Shown piece after piece: positions 32,591 through 40,748 of a stretch of 44,902 bases of DNA. This DNA is from Clostridiales bacterium. GTDB lineage: Bacteria; Bacillota; Clostridia; Christensenellales; Borkfalkiaceae. Numbering within the stretch: the first letter of the stretch is position 1; the number at the start of each line of letters is the position of its first letter. The stretch is from assembly GCA_015055505.1 (NCBI GenBank), contig SVIB01000012.1, positions 1 to 44,902 on the forward strand, in the 5' to 3' direction. Below the pieces are notes generated by a model, which saw only the letters and a list, made by a program, of their open reading frames with translations, was not told the origin of the DNA and did not search any database. A program made the position numbers and the translations under genes.

Positions 32591-32615
32591 TATAAGTGAG
32601 TCTATAAGTCGATTA
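32591..32615 (+). repeat. ATAAGT-N6-ATAAGTYGATTA motif, copy D
   Basis: ATAAGT, GAGTCT, ATAAGTCGATTA. The block AGTCTATAAGT is shared exactly with copy C. Confidence 0.6.
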
Positions 32616-32772
32616 ACGGCGTTTTTTTGGCAAAAATGCAAACATATTGAAATTTTGTGTGTTTATAACTCAACAAAAATATAGCATACAAAGAAACTGA
32701 AAAATTTTAGTGAAAATTATTAATTTGTAAAAATCCCCATACAAAACCCCCTAAAAAACAAAAAAATACGAC

Positions 32773-32801
32773 TTGATTTTATTTTTAAAATGTGGTATTA
32801 T
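32773..32801 (+). promoter_or_regulatory. Predicted promoter of the AraC-family regulator
   Basis: TTGATT at 32773-32778, 17-bp spacer, TATTAT at 32796-32801 with a TGG extended -10. Confidence 0.7.
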
Positions 32802-32893
32802 ATTTACATTGAACGTATTTAGGCAAAACATTTAATTTCTACGTTATTAAACATTGAGCGGTAAAGGTAAATACTGTTAAGGAGGTAAACGGT

Positions 32894-33736
32894 TTGTTTC
32901 ATTATAAAGCGGACGAAGAATTTAAAAGTAACGCAATGGTTGCCGTAAAGAAGATATGCGACTACCGTGACGACCAAATTCATAACCACGATTTTGTTGA
33001 AATCGTTTACGTTATAGAGGGGACGTGTAAGCACTCTATAAGCGGTGAAGAATTTACTGTAAAAGCCGGCGACTTACTTTTTATAAATTACGGATGCACG
33101 CACGCGTTTTATGAGAATAAAATGGTTGCTTACAACTTAATGGTAAGGGTCGAATATTTTACCAAAAATATGATAAAAAACGATAACCTGTTTTATATGT
33201 TGGCGCTTACTTCTTTTGAAAAAATTCAGCATGAGTTAAACGATAAAAGTCCTTTAGTTTCCTTTGATTACAGTGAAAGGGACGATATGCTTAGACTCTT
33301 TAAAAACATCGAAGAAGAGCAGTCGAAAAACGAACTGGCTAAATCTCTCATTTTAGACTCGTACATTAATATTATTTTATGCAAGGTGTTCCGCAAAATC
33401 TTTGTTAAGGACAATAATAAAGATTTGCTTATCCCTCAAGATATATTGGATTATATCAACGAGCATTTTAACGAGAAAATATCGCTTAGCGATTTATCGC
33501 AAAGATGCTTTTATAACCCTACGTATTTTAGCCGTTTGTTTAAAAAAGCGTTCAATATGAGTTTTACCGATTACATTATGGAAGTAAGACTTAAACGCTG
33601 TTCGGAACTTTTGAAAAACAGCGATTATACGATTGATAAAATCATTGAAAAATGTGGTTTTTCGGATAGAAATACATTTTATGAAAGATTTAAAAATAAG
33701 TACGGCTGTACGCCGAGCGAATATAGAAACAATTAG
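32894..33736 (+). CDS. AraC-family transcriptional regulator with cupin sensor domain
   Basis: The 280 aa comprise an N-terminal cupin-like ligand domain (NHDFVEIVYVIEGTCKHSIS near 30-50, AGDLLFINYGCTHAF near 58-72) and a C-terminal double helix-turn-helix (ISLSDLSQRCFYNPTYFSRL near 196-215, then IIEKCGFSDRNTFYERFK and YGCTPSEYRNN). Proteins of this type sense a sugar and activate the neighbouring transport operon. The start is TTG at 32894, fixed by GGAGG nine bases upstream. The solute-binding protein gene follows after 345 bases on the same strand, so it is the probable local activator. Confidence 0.92.
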   Translation: MFHYKADEEFKSNAMVAVKKICDYRDDQIHNHDFVEIVYVIEGTCKHSISGEEFTVKAGDLLFINYGCTHAFYENKMVAYNLMVRVEYFTKNMIKNDNLFYMLALTSFEKIQHELNDKSPLVSFDYSERDDMLRLFKNIEEEQSKNELAKSLILDSYINIILCKVFRKIFVKDNNKDLLIPQDILDYINEHFNEKISLSDLSQRCFYNPTYFSRLFKKAFNMSFTDYIMEVRLKRCSELLKNSDYTIDKIIEKCGFSDRNTFYERFKNKYGCTPSEYRNN

Positions 33737-33766
33737 GCGATAAAAACTTAATATAATGCGAGAAAA

Positions 33767-33806
33767 CTCAAAGACTATACTAAAGTATAGCGTCTTTGGG
33801 TTTTTT
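33767..33806 (+). terminator. Terminator of the AraC-family gene
   Basis: CTCAAAGAC...TATAC pairs with GTATA..GTCTTTGGG (33767-33780 with 33785-33800), followed by six T. Confidence 0.82.
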
Positions 33807-33853
33807 ATGTAAAAAATCCATATGGCACAGTCGAGTTTTGTAAAAAAAACATA

Positions 33854-33882
33854 TTGAAAAAAAATATAATTTTAGGTACAAT
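33854..33882 (+). promoter_or_regulatory. Predicted promoter of the ABC/secreted-protein operon
   Basis: TTGAAA at 33854-33859, 17-bp spacer, TACAAT at 33877-33882. Confidence 0.65.
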
Positions 33883-33978
33883 AATAATAAGAAAAATTGT
33901 CGTTATAATCGGTAACCGAATCTTAATATTTTTGCTGTTTATAGCACTGACGTATGAATAAGTGGCAAGAATATTTTT

Positions 33979-33992
33979 AAAGGTGCACCTTT
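33979..33992. promoter_or_regulatory. Perfect 14-bp palindrome in the ABC-operon leader
   Basis: AAAGGTGCACCTTT is its own reverse complement and lies about 90 bases after the predicted transcription start. A hairpin TTTCTTTCG/CGAAAGAAA (33991-33999 with 34006-34014) overlaps its right edge by two bases. Either may be an operator or an RNA structure. Confidence 0.45.
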
Positions 33993-34081
33993 TCTTTCGC
34001 CCCTACGAAAGAAATTTGTTAACGGCTAAAAATTTTTGTTTTGGTTTACGTAAAAACTAAAAACGAACGGGAGGTCTTTAA

Positions 34082-35761
34082 ATGGGAAACTTTTTCAAAA
34101 AACTTTTATGTCTTGCGGTAGTTTGCGTTATTACGCTTACTGCTTTCGGCTGTAAAAAGGGAGGTAAGGGAAATAGTAGCGATCAAGCAACCCTTTACGT
34201 TTACAGTTTTACCAGCGGTTTTGGTAAAGAATGGCTTAACGAACTTATTAAAGATTACGAAGAAAAGATGAAAGACGTTGTGATCGATGGTAAAAAGGGG
34301 ATAAACATTGAACCTACTACCGATAAGTCTACCGTTACGGGGCCTCAAATGGCAGGACGTGACGAGGTTATTTATTTCCTTGAACAGCAAGACTATTACG
34401 AATTGATTAGCGGAGGATACGTTGCTGATATTTCGGATGCGGTAACAAAAACCAATCCGTACGACGGAAAAACTCTTGAAAGCAAGATGTTTAAAGACCA
34501 ACAAGACTACTTTAAGCGTGTGGAAAACGGAGAAACACGTTATTACGCTTATCCGCACTATTTTACGGGTTTCGGTATAATTTACGATGTAGAACTTTTT
34601 GATACGAAGGGATATTATTTTGCTGACGGATACGATGTAAACGGTAAACTTGCCGATATGTTCGTCGGTAATGAAGATTGGGCAAAATCTAAAGGCGCTG
34701 ACGGTGTTCCTAATACTGACGACGACGGTTTGCCGACTACGTACGAAGAATTTTTACTACTTTGCGATTATATTGCAACCATTGGTAACGACAATCCGCT
34801 TATTTGGTCGGGACAATATAGAAAAGCGTATTTAACGCACTTTATCAACGCTTTAGCAACCGACTACGAAGGTTACGACCAAATGAGATTAAACTATACT
34901 TTTGACGGTACGGCTGAAAACCTCGGTAAAATTGACGCGAAGGGCAATTTCGTATTAGACGGTGGAGAGGGTACTTTAATTGACGGAAGTAACGGCGCTG
35001 AACTTGCTCGTCAAGCAGGTAAATATTACGCTTTAGATTTTTATAGCGATGTTTACAATAAGCCTTATATTAAGAATAAAACTACGACGCTTTTCAGTTC
35101 AGGCTTTGACCATTTAGAAGCACAAGACGCGTTTTTGGCAAAAGACACTACGAGAAACGCAATGCTTTTAGATGGCAGTTGGTGGCAAATGGAAGCAACG
35201 AGTACGTTTAACAATATGGGTAAGAGTAATCCTGCAAATTCTAAGCAAAACAGAAAGTTGGGTTGGATGCCTCTTCCTAAGCAATCAAGTGAAAAAGTTG
35301 GCGAAAAGCAAACCATGTTTGATATCATGTACCCCTTGTGCGTAATGAAGAGCGGACTTGACAAAAACAGTTGGCAGTATAAATACGCTATTGATTTTAT
35401 TCAATTTGCAAACAGCGACGAACAACTTGCTCAGTTTACGCAAATAACGAGTTGTACCAAGGCTCTTAATTATTCGCTTACGACTGACCAATATAACGGT
35501 TTAAGCGCGTACGGAAAGACTTTCTACAATGCGTATAAAAATTCTGATATAGTATTCCCATACGCAAACAACCTTTTGTTTGCAAACAATCAAAACACCT
35601 TTAAAGAAATAGGCGACGACAACGGAAGTCCGTTCTATATGTCTACCGCATATTCAACTTATTACGTTTTAGGTTTAGAGGCGGGCGTAAGCGCAGAAAC
35701 TTTCTTTAGCGGTATGTACAGTTATTTTGACGAACTCACAATTTGGAAAAAAGCAAAATAA
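34082..35761 (+). CDS. Extracellular solute-binding lipoprotein of a sugar ABC importer
   Basis: Binds the ligand outside the membrane and hands it to the two permeases that follow. The 559 aa begin with a lipoprotein signal (VVCVITLTAFGC, lipidated Cys24) and a short Gly/Lys/Ser linker. The body shows features of large family-1 binding proteins: TLYVYSFTSGFGKEWLNELI after the linker, an aromatic-rich centre (YYAYPHYFTGFGIIYDVELF) and a late NAMLLDGSWWQMEATSTF ligand-cleft segment. Size and the family-1 permeases point to an oligosaccharide ligand, not further defined. GGGAGG precedes the ATG. Confidence 0.92.
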   Translation: MGNFFKKLLCLAVVCVITLTAFGCKKGGKGNSSDQATLYVYSFTSGFGKEWLNELIKDYEEKMKDVVIDGKKGINIEPTTDKSTVTGPQMAGRDEVIYFLEQQDYYELISGGYVADISDAVTKTNPYDGKTLESKMFKDQQDYFKRVENGETRYYAYPHYFTGFGIIYDVELFDTKGYYFADGYDVNGKLADMFVGNEDWAKSKGADGVPNTDDDGLPTTYEEFLLLCDYIATIGNDNPLIWSGQYRKAYLTHFINALATDYEGYDQMRLNYTFDGTAENLGKIDAKGNFVLDGGEGTLIDGSNGAELARQAGKYYALDFYSDVYNKPYIKNKTTTLFSSGFDHLEAQDAFLAKDTTRNAMLLDGSWWQMEATSTFNNMGKSNPANSKQNRKLGWMPLPKQSSEKVGEKQTMFDIMYPLCVMKSGLDKNSWQYKYAIDFIQFANSDEQLAQFTQITSCTKALNYSLTTDQYNGLSAYGKTFYNAYKNSDIVFPYANNLLFANNQNTFKEIGDDNGSPFYMSTAYSTYYVLGLEAGVSAETFFSGMYSYFDELTIWKKAK

Positions 35762-35770
35762 GGATTTTAT

Positions 35771-36688
35771 ATGTCTAACTCGATTATTAGAGAAAAAAAC
35801 GTGAAAAACGTAAATAAGGCAGAGCGTAGTAGTAATATTTTTTACGCTCTCCTTATGATTTTTCCCGTAATACAGTTTATACTTTTTTATGTAGTCGTAA
35901 ACTTTAAATCGTTTGGTTATGCGTTTATGAAATCTGAAAAGATTAGCGAAACCGAAATTGTTTGGCGACTTACTTTTGATAATTTTAAAGATTGGTTTAC
36001 AAACTCGTCAAAACTTCGCGATTTAATTTCCACGGCTAAAATGTCGCTTTTATACTACGGCGTTTCTTTATGTGTAAGTATACCTTTGGGGTTACTGTTT
36101 TCTTATTACATTTTTAAGAAATTACCATGTTCTAAGTTTTTTAGAGTATTTTTGTTTATACCGTCTATAATTCCGGCGGCGGCGTTTATTTTGACTTTCA
36201 AAACCATTTTAAACGACGTTACTTTAGAAGTTTTCAATACTGAGGCGTTACGGTTTGATGCTAATCCGCTCATTTGGGTAATATTTTGCAATCTTTACGT
36301 CAGTTTTGGAACGTCGGTTTTAATGTACGCTAATAAAATGTTCGACATCTCGCCCGAAATCGTCGAGGCGGGAAAACTTGACGGGGCGGTAGGAATTAAA
36401 GAGTTTTGGTATTTGATATTACCTCTAACTTTCCCCACGCTATCGGTTTTCCTCGTAACGGGTGTAGCGACAATGTTTACAAACCAATACAATTTGATGC
36501 TGTTCAATGCACCGCCTGAAACCCGTTCGCTTGGCTATTATATGTATATTTTAGCGGGAAGAACGATTGGTTACGAGCAAGATATACCTAATGTCGCGGC
36601 GCTTGGATTAATACTTACCGCAGTTGCAATACCTCTTACCTTTATCGTTAAGAGTTTATTGGATAAATTCGGTCCGTCGGAAGAGTAA
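35771..36688 (+). CDS. ABC sugar transporter permease, MalF/UgpA-type
   Basis: A 305-aa membrane subunit with six helices. The cytoplasmic EAA loop that docks the ATPase is EAGKLDGAVGIKEFWYLILP near 197-216. It starts nine bases after the solute-binding protein, with AAGGA as ribosome site. Together with the following gene it forms the transmembrane channel. No ATP-binding subunit is encoded nearby; in Bacillota such importers often share one MsmK-type ATPase encoded elsewhere. Confidence 0.93.
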   Translation: MSNSIIREKNVKNVNKAERSSNIFYALLMIFPVIQFILFYVVVNFKSFGYAFMKSEKISETEIVWRLTFDNFKDWFTNSSKLRDLISTAKMSLLYYGVSLCVSIPLGLLFSYYIFKKLPCSKFFRVFLFIPSIIPAAAFILTFKTILNDVTLEVFNTEALRFDANPLIWVIFCNLYVSFGTSVLMYANKMFDISPEIVEAGKLDGAVGIKEFWYLILPLTFPTLSVFLVTGVATMFTNQYNLMLFNAPPETRSLGYYMYILAGRTIGYEQDIPNVAALGLILTAVAIPLTFIVKSLLDKFGPSEE

Positions 36689-36701
36689 GGGGGGGGATTT
36701 T

Positions 36702-37607
36702 ATGAAAAAAATGAAAGCGTCAATTTCTACAAAGACAAAGTTTTCCCCACTTACCATTTCGCTTTTCGTTGTGTTAGCGCTCTACGTCGTGTTTTTAGTC
36801 GTGATGTTTTTATGGGCGTTTTTAACTGCTTCGAAGGGGTATTACACAGATTATTTTTCGTTTGAACCGTCTAAAGTTCCGCATAATATTGTAGGACTAC
36901 CCAAAGAGTTCGTGCTTTTTCAAAACCTTGCTGAAATAAACGACGGGTTTTCCGATTATACGCTTGTGAATATGGCTTTAAACACGATATTGTATGCGGT
37001 AGGCTGTTCACTTTCAAAAGTAGTCGTAACTTGTGTGGTTGCGTATCTTTGTTCAAGGTATGAAAACCTATTTTCAAAAATCGTTTACGTTACTGTTATC
37101 GTAACGATGATAGTTCCCGTAGTTGGCAGTCAGGCGGCGGAAATTCAATTAGCAAAAGAGTTGCTTTTGTTTGACAGTCTTTTAGGAATGTGGGTTATGA
37201 GAGCAAACTTCTTGGGAATGTATTTCCTTGTGTTTTTCTCTGTGTTTAAGTCTATGCCAAAAGGCTATTACGAAGCAGCGAAAATAGACGGCGCAAACGA
37301 TTTTCAAATAATGGTAAAAGTTGCTTTACCGCTTGTTAAGTACACGTTTTTATCAATCTTTTTAATTTTATTTATTGAATATTGGAACGATTATCTTATT
37401 CCTAACTTGTATCTTCCGTCGTATACGACTTTATCTCTTGCCCTTTATTGGCAGTCGCAAGGACAGGAAATAAGTAACCCCGACTTGCAGAGAGTTACTT
37501 ACGTTATGGCAACCGTTCTTTTGGTAACTATACCCGTAATTGTGATTTTCTCAGTTTTCAGTAAAAGGCTTATGGGAAATTTATCCGTAGGCGGATTAAA
37601 AGGTTAA
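36702..37607 (+). CDS. ABC sugar transporter permease, MalG/UgpE-type
   Basis: A 301-aa membrane subunit, the partner of the preceding permease. It has six helices and the EAA loop YEAAKIDGANDFQIMVKVAL near 188-207. The ATG at 36702 is chosen because a GGGGGGG ribosome site lies six bases before it and because the MalG-type N-terminus begins here; a longer frame from 36624 would overlap the upstream gene out of frame. The next gene starts 25 bases later. Confidence 0.93.
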   Translation: MKKMKASISTKTKFSPLTISLFVVLALYVVFLVVMFLWAFLTASKGYYTDYFSFEPSKVPHNIVGLPKEFVLFQNLAEINDGFSDYTLVNMALNTILYAVGCSLSKVVVTCVVAYLCSRYENLFSKIVYVTVIVTMIVPVVGSQAAEIQLAKELLLFDSLLGMWVMRANFLGMYFLVFFSVFKSMPKGYYEAAKIDGANDFQIMVKVALPLVKYTFLSIFLILFIEYWNDYLIPNLYLPSYTTLSLALYWQSQGQEISNPDLQRVTYVMATVLLVTIPVIVIFSVFSKRLMGNLSVGGLKG

Positions 37608-37632
37608 TTTTTCTAATTAAGGAGAGCACAGA

Positions 37633-40600
37633 ATGACAAACGCAAAGAGAAAAAGCAAATTTATATTTGTCTTTATTCTTTTAACGGTAAGTATTCTCTT
37701 GGTTTTTTCCTTTTCGCACAGACCTGTAAACGCTGAAATAAGCGTTCAGCCTGCGACTGAAATTTCAAGCGAATACGCCTTTGGCGATAAGTTTATTATT
37801 CCAGACTGTACGTTTAGCGTAAGCGGTCAAACGGCAAAAGGCAAGCCTTCGCTTGAATATCCTGACGGTACGCAAACTACGGACAAGGAAAATACTTTAA
37901 ATCAGAGCGGTAAATACGTATTAAGATACGTTTCTACGGTAGGAGGAAAGACTTATACTAAGGAATACGGATTTTTCGTATACGGCAAACTCGCGTCTTA
38001 TAATAATGACAAAACTTCAATAGAGTATGGGCTGTGTACTCATTTAGGCGCAAATTCCACAGGGCTTAACGTGAGAATAGCAAACGGCGACGCGCTTACT
38101 TTCGATCACGTTTTTGATATGACAAAGGTAACGTGTTCTACGCCACTACTTGAAGGGTTTATAGTTCCCGACGTTCTTGGAACGGCTGATTTTACCAAAA
38201 TGGTATTTACCTTTACGGATGTTGAAGACCCGTCGGTTCAACTCGTTTATCACGGTAATTTCCACAACGATGTAAACGCGTACGGCTTAACTTGGTTTAC
38301 TGCTGCGGGAAACGGGCAGATTCATTGCGGATTGGAACACGTGGGTAAACTTCATAAAGGCGAAACCCTCGGTTGCTTAGTACCGCACAGTTTTATTTCT
38401 ATGGATACGGGTTTATTTTATGGGAACTTCCCAATAAATCCAGAAACCGGCACGCCGGATAAACCCTTGCCGACGACTCCCGACGATAAGAAATTCGTTA
38501 TAAGTTACGATTATAAAAACAATCAGGCGTGGGCAGGCGGAAAGATAATTTCCGATTTAGACGACAGTTACTATTACAATACTTTGTGGTTTGGGTTCCC
38601 AAGCGGAAAGGCAAAACTTACGATAAGCGCGTTAAATTATAACAACGCTACCGCAAATATGTGTCTTACGAGTATTTTAGGCGTTGATTTGTCTGCTGAA
38701 AATTTTGTGGACGATAAAGTTCCTGAAATTACGGTTGACTGTGATTATGAAAAAATGCCTGACGCTCCTATTGGCGCAAATTATCCAATTCCGTCAGCAA
38801 GCGCTATTGACGAGGTTTGCGGAATAAGAGAAGTAAACGTTTCCGTTTGGTACGAATACAAATCCGACTCGCAAAAGATGGTAAGTATAGATAATAACCG
38901 TTTTAAAGTTACGGACGTAGGAAACTACGCTATCGTTTACGAGTCTACCGATTATAGCGGAAACGTCAGCAGAAAAGTTTTGTGGGTAAAAGCAAAACCT
39001 CAGTATCTTATCCCAAAATTAACTGTGACAATTGATGAAAGTTATGAAAAGACGGTTAATTTAGGAACGCCCACCGCTTTACCTAAGGTTGTTGTAAGTG
39101 GCGGTAGCGGAGAAAATTCCGTTTCGTACACTTTGACCAAGGGAAACGTTACTTGTGAAATTACAAACGGCAAGTTTATTTTAGAAGAAACGGGAGTGTG
39201 GACTATTACTTGTAAAGCGACGGACTTCGTAGGAAATACGACAATAGCAACGGTCGATATTGAAGGCGTAGCAAGTAATAATCCTATCGTTACGGAAGAA
39301 CCTGAATTACCCATTGCATACATTTCAGGCAGTTCGTATACCTTGCCGACGTTATACGCAAGAGATTATTTTTCGGGAGAAAAGCAGGAGTTCCTTTGCG
39401 ACGTGGCTGTGGAATATAAAGGACAAACGGTAAATTATAAGGCTGGCGACAGTTTCGTTCCTACCGTTGAAAACCATAAAGACAGCATAAAGATAACTTA
39501 CTCTTGTAACGGAACAAAACTTTACGAAACTGAAATCCCCGTATTTATAGTATTTAGTAAAGAAAAAATTTCGGGAAACACCGATAGATACCGTGAAGTA
39601 GTTGACGTAGTTAAGTATTTTTATGCTAAAGAGGGTGTAACCTTTACCGACGATTACCTTTTAAACGGTATAAGCGGAATAAAAATTACGGCAGACGGTA
39701 CGAGCGAAAACGTAAAGACGACTTTTGCTAATCCGCAAATGGCTGAAACTTTATCGTTAGACTTTTTATCTATGCCCATATATTCAAAGTTCTCAAAAAT
39801 GAACGTTGTCTTAGTAGACTCGTTAAACGCAGATATATCGGTTAAAGTTTCGCTTATAAAAGACGACGGTCAAACGACGGTTAAAGTAGGCGATAAAACT
39901 ATAACTTTACTTTTAGATTTTGACGGCTCAAACGCCGTAGCGTATAACGTAGGTTATAAAAACAAAGAGGTTTTAATTAATTCTTCGGCGTTAGCCGTTA
40001 CAAAAACTGAAAGTGGGGAAGTATTTAACGGATTCCCGTCAGGAAAAGTTTATTTTAGTATAGAAATGGAAGGCGTGGAAAATGACGCGTCGGTATTTAT
40101 CAATAAAATAAGCAATATTAACGTAACGAACAACCAAGATAATACGGGGCCGTTTATCAGGGCTGAAAGCGTTATAGAAAAGAACAGTTTTAAAGACACT
40201 GTTTACACGGTGCAAAAAGTTCTTGCGGTTGACGTTTTATGTCCTAACGTTGAAACTTACTTAACGGTAGTTGCTCCCGACGGAACGATAGTAAAAAGCG
40301 TAGACGGAAAACTTTTAGATAACGTTGACGCAACTGTAGATTATCAAGTGAACTTGTCTTCATACGGCGATTATTACGTTTCGGTTAGAGCGACCGAGGC
40401 AGAGTATTGGAAATATTCAAACGATTCTTATTTTGATTATACGGTAAGCGTTGCAGACGGCGAAAAGCCGACGATAAAGTTTAATGGAGATTTCAAAAAG
40501 GAAATAAAGAAAGGCGAATTACTCGTTATTCCCGAATTTGAAGTCGCCGACAACTCCACGAAAGCAGAAGATATTACCGTTTTAATAATGATAACAAATC

Positions 40601-40740
40601 CAAAGGGTATGCCAATTTACCTTTACGGAGAAACTAACGCAGTCCGTTGCGAATATACGGGCGTATATCAAGTTTATATTTACGTTTATGACGAGATAGG
40701 CAATTTGACCGTCTTTGAAACGGGCGTTACGGTAAGGTGA
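37633..40740 (+). CDS. Large secreted protein with two related beta-sandwich modules and several Ig-like domains
   Basis: The 1035 aa start with a signal peptide (cleavage likely after VNA, residue 34). I see an Ig-like unit at ~35-115 and a first large module at ~120-345 ending in WFGFPSGKAKLTISALN. Ig-like units follow at ~365-455, 460-555 and 565-645, then a second large module at ~650-835 ending in FNGFPSGKVYFSIEMEG, and Ig-like domains to the end (VYQVYIYVYDEIGNLTVFET). The shared GFPSGK block and the text around it show that the two modules are homologous. No catalytic motif, LPxTG, S-layer or membrane anchor is visible. Its place in the importer operon suggests polysaccharide binding. 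AGGAGAG precedes the ATG. Confidence 0.72.
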   Translation: MTNAKRKSKFIFVFILLTVSILLVFSFSHRPVNAEISVQPATEISSEYAFGDKFIIPDCTFSVSGQTAKGKPSLEYPDGTQTTDKENTLNQSGKYVLRYVSTVGGKTYTKEYGFFVYGKLASYNNDKTSIEYGLCTHLGANSTGLNVRIANGDALTFDHVFDMTKVTCSTPLLEGFIVPDVLGTADFTKMVFTFTDVEDPSVQLVYHGNFHNDVNAYGLTWFTAAGNGQIHCGLEHVGKLHKGETLGCLVPHSFISMDTGLFYGNFPINPETGTPDKPLPTTPDDKKFVISYDYKNNQAWAGGKIISDLDDSYYYNTLWFGFPSGKAKLTISALNYNNATANMCLTSILGVDLSAENFVDDKVPEITVDCDYEKMPDAPIGANYPIPSASAIDEVCGIREVNVSVWYEYKSDSQKMVSIDNNRFKVTDVGNYAIVYESTDYSGNVSRKVLWVKAKPQYLIPKLTVTIDESYEKTVNLGTPTALPKVVVSGGSGENSVSYTLTKGNVTCEITNGKFILEETGVWTITCKATDFVGNTTIATVDIEGVASNNPIVTEEPELPIAYISGSSYTLPTLYARDYFSGEKQEFLCDVAVEYKGQTVNYKAGDSFVPTVENHKDSIKITYSCNGTKLYETEIPVFIVFSKEKISGNTDRYREVVDVVKYFYAKEGVTFTDDYLLNGISGIKITADGTSENVKTTFANPQMAETLSLDFLSMPIYSKFSKMNVVLVDSLNADISVKVSLIKDDGQTTVKVGDKTITLLLDFDGSNAVAYNVGYKNKEVLINSSALAVTKTESGEVFNGFPSGKVYFSIEMEGVENDASVFINKISNINVTNNQDNTGPFIRAESVIEKNSFKDTVYTVQKVLAVDVLCPNVETYLTVVAPDGTIVKSVDGKLLDNVDATVDYQVNLSSYGDYYVSVRATEAEYWKYSNDSYFDYTVSVADGEKPTIKFNGDFKKEIKKGELLVIPEFEVADNSTKAEDITVLIMITNPKGMPIYLYGETNAVRCEYTGVYQVYIYVYDEIGNLTVFETGVTVR

Positions 40741-40748
40741 GGTGGAAA

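Larger units (their letters stand above)
32522..32893. other. Gene-free stretch between the integrase remnant and the AraC gene
   Basis: It holds the fourth ATAAGT motif copy (32591-32615), the AraC promoter (32773-32801) and its ribosome site (32881-32885). The rest is AT-rich without convincing frames or hairpins; the left part may be decayed mobile-element DNA. Confidence 0.55.
33737..34081 (+). promoter_or_regulatory. Regulatory stretch between the AraC gene and the ABC operon, with long leader
   Basis: It contains, in order, the AraC-gene terminator, the operon promoter, a ~190-base leader with a perfect 14-bp palindrome (33979-33992) and an overlapping hairpin (33991-34014), and a strong ribosome site GGGAGG before 34082. 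No coding frame is credible. The leader is long enough for regulation after transcription starts. Confidence 0.6.

Noticed and set aside
32819..33034. Minus-strand frame across the AraC gene start
   Set aside because: It overlaps the AraC promoter, ribosome site and cupin domain, and has no features of its own.
34106..34558. Minus-strand frame of 150 codons
   Set aside because: It is antisense to the solute-binding lipoprotein and shows no recognisable domain.
36624..36701. Upstream extension of the second permease gene
   Set aside because: It would overlap the first permease out of frame, and the strong ribosome site lies just before the ATG at 36702.
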